Positions 57,971 to 64,000 of a stretch of DNA of 64,000 bases are shown piece by piece. Source of the DNA: Streptomyces phaeolivaceus (GTDB lineage: Bacteria; Actinomycetota; Actinomycetes; Streptomycetales; Streptomycetaceae); the NCBI RefSeq assembly GCF_009184865.1, contig NZ_CP045096.1:2914001-2978000 (forward strand). Direction: 5' to 3'. The notes under the pieces were generated by a model. It saw nothing but the letters and a program-made list of their open reading frames with translations. It did not search any database and was not told the DNA's origin. Within the stretch, counting starts at the first letter, position 1. Every line of letters starts with the position of its first letter. A program made the position numbers and the translations under genes.

Positions 57971-58879
57971 CTACCGGCGTTTCGGAAGCGCCACCCGCAT
58001 CAGGTCGTGCGCCACGGTCAGCTCCCCCTCGAACCCGGTGGCCCGCGCCTGCCGTTCGAACTCGGCGGGCTCGGAGTAGCGCTGGCTGAAGTGGGTGAGC
58101 ACGAGATGCCGGACGCCGCAGTCACGGGCGACGGAGGCCGCCTGACCAGCCGTCAGATGTCCATGGTCGACGGCGAGTTGGACATCCTCGTCCAGGAACG
58201 TGGACTCGATGACGAGCATGTCGGCCGCGGCGGCGAGGGCGTAGACGCCGTCGCACAGCCGGGTGTCCATGACGAACGCGAACCGCTGTCCGCGCCGGAC
58301 CTCGCTCACGTCGTCGAGGGAGACGTCCCCGACCGCCCCTTCCCGCTGCAACCGCCCGATGTCCGGCCCCTTGATCCCGCGTTCGGCGAGCCGCTCGGGC
58401 AGCATGCGGCGCCCGTCGGGCTCGACGAGCCGGTACCCGTACGACTCGACGGGGTGGGAGAGCCGCCGCGCGTCGAGCGTGTAGGCGGGGGTGACGGCCA
58501 GGGCCCCGCCGTCGCCCTCGACCGGCGCCTCGATCAGCTGGACCGTCTCCCGGTACGCGGTGGCGTACCGCAGCCGGTCGAAGAACCGCTGTCCGGAGCG
58601 CGGGTAGTGGGCGGTGACGTCGTGCGGGACCCGGTCGAGGTTGACGCGCTGGATGACACCGGCGAGCCCCAGCGAGTGGTCGCCGTGGAAGTGGGTGACG
58701 CATATGCGGTTGAGGTCGTGCGCGGCGACCCCGGCGCGCAACATCTGCCGCTGGGTGCCCTCGCCGGGGTCGAAGAGCAGGCCTTCGGCGTCCCAGCGCA
58801 GCAGATAGCCGTTGTGGTTGCGGTGCCGGGTCGGGACCTGGCTGGCGGTGCCGAGCACCACCAATTCACGTACGGACAC
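57971..58879 (-). CDS. rnz: Ribonuclease Z
   Basis: A metallo-beta-lactamase-fold tRNA 3'-processing nuclease of 302 residues. The zinc motif is [10 protein letters not shown], with a further His in [11 protein letters not shown] and [11 protein letters not shown], plus the Asp in VMDTR. N-terminal [21 protein letters not shown] is the family signature. It removes the 3' trailer of tRNA precursors. It starts six bases after the HIT gene stop and is followed by the deaminase gene. ATG start. Confidence 0.95.
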   Translation of the reverse strand: MSVRELVVLGTASQVPTRHRNHNGYLLRWDAEGLLFDPGEGTQRQMLRAGVAAHDLNRICVTHFHGDHSLGLAGVIQRVNLDRVPHDVTAHYPRSGQRFFDRLRYATAYRETVQLIEAPVEGDGGALAVTPAYTLDARRLSHPVESYGYRLVEPDGRRMLPERLAERGIKGPDIGRLQREGAVGDVSLDDVSEVRRGQRFAFVMDTRLCDGVYALAAAADMLVIESTFLDEDVQLAVDHGHLTAGQAASVARDCGVRHLVLTHFSQRYSEPAEFERQARATGFEGELTVAHDLMRVALPKRR

Positions 58880-58885
58880 GGCTCG

Positions 58886-59239
58886 TCACCCGGGGGGCCA
58901 CTGCAGACCGCGACCGCCGACGACGTGGGCGTGCGCGTGGAACACGGTCTGGCCGGCGCCGGTGCCGGTGTTGAAGACGATGCGGTAGCTCTCCAGCTTG
59001 TCCTCTTCGGCCACGGTCCGGGTCTCGCGGAGGATGTCCGCGGCGAGTTCGGGGGCGGCGGTGGCGAGTGTCGCGGCGTCCGCGTAGTGCGCCTTCGGGA
59101 TGACCAGGATGTGGGTCGGAGCCTGGGGGTTGATGTCCCTGAACGCGACCGTCGTCTCCGTCTCCCTCACGATCGTCGCGGGCACGTGCCCCGCCGCGAT
59201 CTTGCAGAACAGACAGTCGTCCTGCGGCTCCCCAGCCAT
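58886..59239 (-). CDS. HIT-family nucleotide hydrolase
   Basis: A protein of 117 residues with the HxHxHxx histidine triad FHAHAHVVGG, the N-terminal CLFCKIAAG zinc-type pair, and ILVIPKAHY. HIT proteins of this HinT branch hydrolyse purine nucleoside phosphoramidates. It is the first gene of an operon with rnz and the deaminase gene. The ATG is followed by a typical start. A strong hairpin lies just upstream. Confidence 0.93.
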   Translation of the reverse strand: MAGEPQDDCLFCKIAAGHVPATIVRETETTVAFRDINPQAPTHILVIPKAHYADAATLATAAPELAADILRETRTVAEEDKLESYRIVFNTGTGAGQTVFHAHAHVVGGRGLQWPPG

Positions 59240-59290
59240 GTGTGCCTCCCAGCCACCGGGTGAATCCCCTACCGGGGCATGCTATCTGGA

Positions 59291-59349
59291 GGGTGCGTTG
59301 CCGGGTGCGGGTGACCAGCCCCCACGCACCCGCACCCGGCAACGCACCC
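59291..59349 (-). terminator. 23-bp perfect hairpin after the tricorn protease gene
   Basis: GGGTGCGTTGCCGGGTGCGG with GTG and its exact complement (59291-59313, 59327-59349) surround a 13-base loop, ten bases past the protease stop on the minus strand and 50 bases before the HIT start. Confidence 0.92.
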
Positions 59350-59358
59350 CACCCGGCC

Positions 59359-62300
59359 CTAATCCTCCGGCAACGGCGGTGCCGTCTTCGCCGGTGTCGT
59401 CTCCAACCCCTCCAGCGCGATCCGGATCGCCTCGTCGAGCTGGGGGTCACGCCCGGCCGCGTGGTCCTGCGGCGCCTGCACGACCTCCACATCGGGATCG
59501 ACCCCGTGGTTCTCGACCCCCCACCCGTACCCCTCCAGCCAGAACGCGTACTTCGGCTGTGTCACGAGCGTGCCGTCGACCAGCCGGTACCGGCTGTCGA
59601 TCCCGACGACCCCGCCCCATGTCCGCGTACCGACGACCGGCCCGATCCCGAGGGCCTTGATCGCCGCGTTGACGATGTCCCCGTCGGACCCGGAGAACTC
59701 GTTGGCGACGGCGACGACGGGTCCCCGGGGCGCGTCGTCGGGGTAGCTGGTCGGCCGCATCCCGCGCGGCAGGTCCCAGCCCACGATCCGCCGGGCCAGC
59801 TTCTCCACCACGAGCTGGGAGGTGTGCCCGCCCCGGTTCTCCCGGACGTCCACGACCAGCCCCTCCCGTGCCACCTCGATCCGCAGATCGCGATGGAGCT
59901 GGGCCCAGCCGGAGCCGACCATGTCGGGCACGTGCAGATACCCGAGGCGCCCGCCGGACTTCTCATGGACATAGGCCCGCCGGTCCGCCACCCACGCGTG
60001 GTAGCGCAGCGGCTCCTCGTCGGAGATGGGCACCACGACGGGATGCCGCGGATCCCCGCCCCCGGCCGGCAGCACGGTCAGCTCGACCACCTTGCCCGCC
60101 GTCCCCACGAGCAGCGGCCCCGGCCCGGCCACCGGGTCCACCGGCTGCCCGCTCACGGCGACGATCGCGTCCCCGGCCCGCACGGCCACCCCGGGCGCGG
60201 CGAGCGGTGAGTGCGCGTCCGGGTCGGAGGTCTCCGACGGCAGCACCCGGTCGATGCGCCAGGTCCCGTCCTCGTGCCGGGAGACGTCCGCGCCGAGCAG
60301 CCCCTGCCGCCGGTCGCCGGCGCCGCCCCGGCCGCGCGGGGTGACGTAGGCGTGCGAGGTTCCCAGCTCGCCCTGGACCTCCCAGAGGAGGTCCACGAGG
60401 TCGTCGTGGGTGGCCACCCGTTCCAGGACCGGGCGGTAGCGGTCCAGGACGCCGTCCCAGTCGACCCCGCCCAGGTCCGGGCGCCAGAAGTTGTCCCGCA
60501 TCAGACGGCCGGTCTCGTCGAACATCTGGCGCCACTCGGCGGCCGGGTCGACGGTCCGCCGGACGCGCGCGAGGTCGACCGTGATGTTGCTGTCGCTCTC
60601 GTCGTCGCCGGAGGCGCGCCGGTCGCTGGGGACGACCTTGAGTTTGCCGTCGGTCCACAGCAGGACCCGTTTGCCGTCGCCGCTGACGGAGAAGTGGTCG
60701 GCGTCGGAGGCCAGGAACTCCAGGCGCCGCTGGGCGAGGTCGTACCGCTCCAGCGAGGTCTTCGGGTCGGGGTCGTCGGGTGTGGCCCGGGAGTGGCCGA
60801 GGACGCCGGTGACGGGGTGGCGCAGCCAGAGCACACCGTCCTTGGCTGCCCGGAGCGTGGAGTAGCGGGCGGCCTCGACCGGGAAGGCGACGATCCGGTC
60901 GGCGAGCCCTTCGAGGTCGATCCGGGTCGCGGGGGCGCCCTCGCTGTCCGGGGTCTCGTCCTTGTCGGGCGCCTCGAACGGGCGGCCGTGCCGCTGCGGT
61001 CCGAACGGGGACGGGGTGGTCGCGGCGAGCGTGATCAGGTGCGGGCGGGCGCCGCTGACGAAGTGGAGGTCGAAGACGTGTTCGTCGTAGACCGGGTCGA
61101 AGGCGCGCGCGGAGAGGAAGGCGAGGTGTTTGCCGTCGAGGGTGAAGGTGGGTGAGAAGTCCTGGAAGCGCAGCGGGGTCGCCTCGGTGACGGACAGGTC
61201 GGCGGTGTTGGCGAGCTTGAGCTGACGCAGGGGGCGTGCGCCGGGGTGCGACCAGGCGAGCCAGGCCGAGTCGGGCGAGAAGACCAGGCCGGACACCTCG
61301 CCGTCCTCGCTGCGGTCGACCTCGCGGACCTCCCCGGTCTCCCGTTCGACGAGCAGCACCCGGCCGTCGTGCGCGGCGACGGCGACGCGGCTGCCGTCGG
61401 GGGCCACGGCGAGCCCGAGGACCCGGCCCAGCTGTCCGGCGGCGAGCCGGCGTGCGGTGGCGCCGGGGCCGACGCCGGTAGACGGGGCGAACTCCAGTGC
61501 GTCGTCGCCCTCCGCGTCCGTCACCCACACCACCCACTCCTCGCCCTCCACGCGGAAGGTGCGCGGCAGCCGGGCCCGGACGCCGTCCTCGGCGGCGAGC
61601 GCGCGGGCGGGGCCGGAGCGGTGGGTGATCCAGTGGATCGAGCCGCGTACGGAGACGGCGCTGCCCCGGGCCGTGTGGTCGGGCGAGGCCGAGCCGAACC
61701 AGCGGGAGGCGTTCACCGGGAAGGGCTGGAGGTCGACGCGCTGTCCGCCGAGCCTGATGTCGAGCCGGCGCGGTTCGGCGCCGTCGAGGTCGTCGAGCAG
61801 CCACAGTTCACCGGCGGAGGCGTACACGACCCGGGTGCCGTCGGAGGCCGCGTGCCGGGCGTAGAAACCGTCGATCGGGGTGTGCCGGCGCAGGTCGGAG
61901 CCGTCGGCGAGGGAGGAGTAGAGCGCGCCGACGCCCTCGTGGTCGGAGAGGAACGCGATGCGGTCGCCGACCCACAGCGGGTATTCGAGGTTGCCGTCCA
62001 ACTCGGCGTGCAGCCGCGCGAATTCCCCGGCCGTCCCGGAGCCCTCGCCGGTCTCGCCGCCGCTCTCGGCGCGGTCGATCCACAGCTTGCCCGCCGTGCC
62101 GCCCCGGTAGCGCTTCCACCAGGCGGCCTCGCGGCCCATCGGCGCGGACAGCAGCACGGTGGCGGGACCGTGGGCGACATCGCCGACCGGCCCGTACGGG
62201 AGGGTGGTGGCCGGGCCGCCGTCGAGCGGGACCGCCCGCGCCCAGCTGCGCCGGAGGCTGGCCTGACCGTGGGTGCTGAGCGCGAGGACCTGGCCGTCGG

Positions 62301-62589
62301 GCGTCCAGCCGCGCACCTGGGTACGCCAACTCCCCCAGTACGTCAGGCGCTTGGCCGACCCGCCGTCGACGGGAGCGACATGGACCTCGGGCGCGCCGTC
62401 CCGGGTGGAGGTCCAGGCGACGGTGGTGCCGTCCGGGGAGATCCTCGGATGGTTCACGGGTACGTTGTCCGCGCTGACCCGCCAGGCACGGCCGCCGTCC
62501 AGAGGCGCGACCCACACGTCGTCCTCGGCGGTGAAGGCGACCAGGTCGCCGTGCAGGTGCGGATACCGGAAATACGCGAGCTGAGTCAC
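59359..62589 (-). CDS. Tricorn-type S41 protease homolog
   Basis: A protein of 1076 residues. The N-terminal two-thirds form beta-propellers (blades such as NHPRISPDGTTVAWTSTRDG and SGLVFSPDSAWLAWSHPG). A PDZ-like domain lies near 790-850, and the S41 serine protease domain contains the nucleophile Ser in NEFSGSDGDI, with the other catalytic residues in YLHVPDM and the E/H region. Tricorn proteases degrade peptides released by the proteasome, fitting an actinobacterial cytoplasm. ATG start at 62589. Ends in a strong hairpin. Confidence 0.93.
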   Translation of the reverse strand: MTQLAYFRYPHLHGDLVAFTAEDDVWVAPLDGGRAWRVSADNVPVNHPRISPDGTTVAWTSTRDGAPEVHVAPVDGGSAKRLTYWGSWRTQVRGWTPDGQVLALSTHGQASLRRSWARAVPLDGGPATTLPYGPVGDVAHGPATVLLSAPMGREAAWWKRYRGGTAGKLWIDRAESGGETGEGSGTAGEFARLHAELDGNLEYPLWVGDRIAFLSDHEGVGALYSSLADGSDLRRHTPIDGFYARHAASDGTRVVYASAGELWLLDDLDGAEPRRLDIRLGGQRVDLQPFPVNASRWFGSASPDHTARGSAVSVRGSIHWITHRSGPARALAAEDGVRARLPRTFRVEGEEWVVWVTDAEGDDALEFAPSTGVGPGATARRLAAGQLGRVLGLAVAPDGSRVAVAAHDGRVLLVERETGEVREVDRSEDGEVSGLVFSPDSAWLAWSHPGARPLRQLKLANTADLSVTEATPLRFQDFSPTFTLDGKHLAFLSARAFDPVYDEHVFDLHFVSGARPHLITLAATTPSPFGPQRHGRPFEAPDKDETPDSEGAPATRIDLEGLADRIVAFPVEAARYSTLRAAKDGVLWLRHPVTGVLGHSRATPDDPDPKTSLERYDLAQRRLEFLASDADHFSVSGDGKRVLLWTDGKLKVVPSDRRASGDDESDSNITVDLARVRRTVDPAAEWRQMFDETGRLMRDNFWRPDLGGVDWDGVLDRYRPVLERVATHDDLVDLLWEVQGELGTSHAYVTPRGRGGAGDRRQGLLGADVSRHEDGTWRIDRVLPSETSDPDAHSPLAAPGVAVRAGDAIVAVSGQPVDPVAGPGPLLVGTAGKVVELTVLPAGGGDPRHPVVVPISDEEPLRYHAWVADRRAYVHEKSGGRLGYLHVPDMVGSGWAQLHRDLRIEVAREGLVVDVRENRGGHTSQLVVEKLARRIVGWDLPRGMRPTSYPDDAPRGPVVAVANEFSGSDGDIVNAAIKALGIGPVVGTRTWGGVVGIDSRYRLVDGTLVTQPKYAFWLEGYGWGVENHGVDPDVEVVQAPQDHAAGRDPQLDEAIRIALEGLETTPAKTAPPLPED

Positions 62590-62655
62590 CCGGTCACTTT
62601 AAGCAGCGTTCGGTCCGATGGGGAGGGGTTTGGATCATGTCCTCCGTGCCGGGCC

Positions 62656-63198
62656 TCACTTGCCCTCGGGTACGCACGCCGGGTCCTTCCGGCACCAGAT
62701 GGTCTGGGTGACGGTGACCGTCACGGTCGGGCCCGGCTGACCGGGCTGCCCCGGCCGGTCGGATGCGGGGGCTTCGCAGTTGCCCAGCCCTTCGACGTGG
62801 AACCACTCCTTGCCGCCGACCTTCGCGGTCAGATCACCGCGTACGCAGCGACCGTTGACCTCTTTGGTCACCTTTCCGGTGACGGTGATCTTCCGGCCTT
62901 CCTTGTCCTCGCCCTGGCAGTCGACGTTCGCGACGGTGGCGACGGACGCGGACGGCCCCTCCGACTTCTTGCCGTCGCCGTCGTACGACGCCGTGCAGTT
63001 GAGCCACTGGACGTCGAGGCCCTGCCGTTCCAGTTCCTCGGTGCCCAGCTGGTCCGTCGTGAACGCGACCGCGCCGGTGTTGAGTCCGCCGCCCTCGCAG
63101 GCCACCAGGCCCGCGACCGCGCCGATCCCGAGCCCGACTCCCAGCAGGAGCCGGCGCCCGCCCGACCGGTACGCCCTGATCCGCCTCCATGCCCCCAT
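62656..63198 (-). CDS. Secreted lipoprotein, unknown function
   Basis: A protein of 180 residues. A positively charged head (MGAWRRIRAYRSGGRRL) is followed by a hydrophobic core and a lipobox ending AGLVAC, so it is predicted to be lipid anchored. The mature part has four further Cys, and the pattern ASVATVANVDCQGEDKEGRKI resembles DUF4333-like lipoproteins. The tail is Pro/Gln/Gly-rich and then TVTVTVTQTIWCRKD. The start is ATG. No operon partner is evident. Confidence 0.72.
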   Translation of the reverse strand: MGAWRRIRAYRSGGRRLLLGVGLGIGAVAGLVACEGGGLNTGAVAFTTDQLGTEELERQGLDVQWLNCTASYDGDGKKSEGPSASVATVANVDCQGEDKEGRKITVTGKVTKEVNGRCVRGDLTAKVGGKEWFHVEGLGNCEAPASDRPGQPGQPGPTVTVTVTQTIWCRKDPACVPEGK

Positions 63199-63283
63199 GC
63201 ACGGCAGCCTGCCACCGCCCGCCGCGCCTTGGAAGACCGCATGCGGCCATGCCGCCGGGACCGCCGGGCGCGGGCGGCGGACG

Positions 63284-63676
63284 TCAGCCGCTCAGCAGCA
63301 GCCATTCCTGCAGCTCCACCAAGTTCCCCTCGGGATCCTTGAGATGGGCCACCCGCATCCGGTCGGTCATCAGTGCGGGGCCCTGGAGGAGGGTGGCGCC
63401 GCGCTCCACGATCTTCTCGCAGTAGGCGTCCAGAGCGTCGACCCGGAGCACGACCAGCGACCGGTGCCCGTTCGCCGCGTCGGCCAGCTCCCCGAGCACC
63501 TCGGCCATCATCGCCCGGTCCTGGAGGGCGATCCCCGCGGACCCGACGGCCGGACTGAACTTCTCGTACGGCCCCTCGACCGCGCCGGACTGCGGCTTCA
63601 GGCCGAGGACATCGGCGTAGAAGCGGTAGCAGGCGGCGAAGTCGGAGACGAGCAGCCTTACTTGGGCGAGTTCCAC
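63284..63676 (-). CDS. VOC-family (glyoxalase-like) protein
   Basis: A protein of 130 residues with the VOC fold: VELAQVRLLVSDFAACYRFYADVLGL and a closing AHLKDPEGNLVELQEW. Metal ligand residues near the start (Gln) and end (Glu) are plausible. Function unknown. GTG 63676 has GGGAG six bases upstream; the open frame continues upstream but without a ribosome site. It follows rsmE on the same strand by 43 bases. Confidence 0.85.
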   Translation of the reverse strand: MELAQVRLLVSDFAACYRFYADVLGLKPQSGAVEGPYEKFSPAVGSAGIALQDRAMMAEVLGELADAANGHRSLVVLRVDALDAYCEKIVERGATLLQGPALMTDRMRVAHLKDPEGNLVELQEWLLLSG

Positions 63677-63719
63677 GATGCTCCCAGGGGGTCGGGGAGG
63701 CCGGTCGGGACCGGGGCGG

Positions 63720-64000
63720 TCAGGACCAGCGTCCGGTTCGGCCCAGCAGCAGCGCCCCGGCCGCCGTCCCGGCGGTCGAGGTACGCAGCACACTGGGCCC
63801 GAGTCGATACGCCCCCGCGCCCGCCTCGCGGAAGAGCGCCAGCTCCTCCGGCGACACGCCCCCCTCGGGCCCCACGACGAGCACGATCTCCCCGGCCGCC
63901 GGCAGCTCGGCCGTGGCGAGGGTCTCGTCGCCGCTCTCGTGCAGGACGGCGGCGAAGTCGGCCTTCGCCAGCAGCGCCGCGACCTGCTTGCCCGTGGCCG
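63720..64000 (-). CDS. rsmE: 16S rRNA m3U1498 methyltransferase, C-terminal part (partial)
   Basis: Only the last 93 residues are in the window; the gene begins beyond base 64000. The SPOUT-type knot is read from EIVLVVGPEGGVSPEELALF and YRLGPSVLRTSTAGTAA, which form the SAM-binding loop. RsmE methylates U1498 of 16S rRNA. It is at the start of the visible chain of genes on the minus strand; in many actinobacteria dnaJ and hrcA lie upstream. Confidence 0.93.
   Translation of the reverse strand, partial: ATGKQVAALLAKADFAAVLHESGDETLATAELPAAGEIVLVVGPEGGVSPEELALFREAGAGAYRLGPSVLRTSTAGTAAGALLLGRTGRWS

Overview
The window is a stretch of high-GC actinobacterial chromosome, almost certainly Streptomyces or a close relative. 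Evidence is the very high GC with GC-rich third codon positions, many GTG and TTG starts, an AfsR-type SARP regulator, a Zur-controlled zinc uptake cluster, and the core order recO-uppS and phoH-ybeY-corC-cdd-era. No rRNA, tRNA or CRISPR array was seen.

Layout. 1-2441: end of a zinc ABC transporter operon (znuA-znuC-znuB) followed by zur. 2862-7542: glycosyltransferase, secreted inositol-phosphate phosphatase, a decayed YcxB-like gene, uppS, and recO preceded by a duplicated copy of its own 5' end. 7601-16703: HD-domain protein surrounded by tandem repeats, large SARP/NB-ARC/TPR regulator, VanX-like dipeptidase, AraC regulator, methyltransferase. 17174-27849: an apparent sialic acid cluster (FadR/GntR regulator, peptide-type ABC transporter with a permease-ATPase fusion, N-acetylneuraminate-lyase-family aldolase, secreted sialidase). 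An IS200/IS605-type TnpB element separates its promoter region from the transporter genes, and an IS630-like MITE lies before the aldolase. 27971-32978: LuxR response regulator, histidine kinase, MMPL exporter, TerB-like protein. 33197-38049: leuA with a Leu-rich leader peptide, a protealysin-type M4 protease with its emfourin inhibitor, and a GH1 glucosidase. 38118-39630: an IS4-family insertion sequence with 10-bp target duplication inside a long palindrome. 39857-45492: protein-arginine-deiminase-family enzyme, VOC protein, era, and an amtB-glnK pair. 45570-52777: secreted protein, a frameshifted membrane protein gene, cdd-like protein, MmcQ, CorC/CNNM, ybeY, and phoH interrupted by a 361-residue LAGLIDADG intein. 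52981-64000: IclR regulator and glucarate-dehydratase gene, PfkB kinase, a broken MFS remnant, adenine/adenosine deaminase, RNase Z, HIT protein, tricorn protease, lipoprotein, VOC protein and the 3' end of rsmE.

How it works together. Conserved housekeeping genes (recO, uppS, leuA, era, phoH, ybeY, rnz, rsmE) form a backbone, and catabolic or mobile modules sit between them. The most coherent accessory module releases sialic acid (sialidase), imports it (ABC transporter) and cleaves it (lyase). Observations most worth a second look are the TnpB element placed between that operon and its promoter, the PhoH intein, the recO-derived leader ORF with ATGA coupling to recO, and the repeat element absorbed into the SARP coding sequence.
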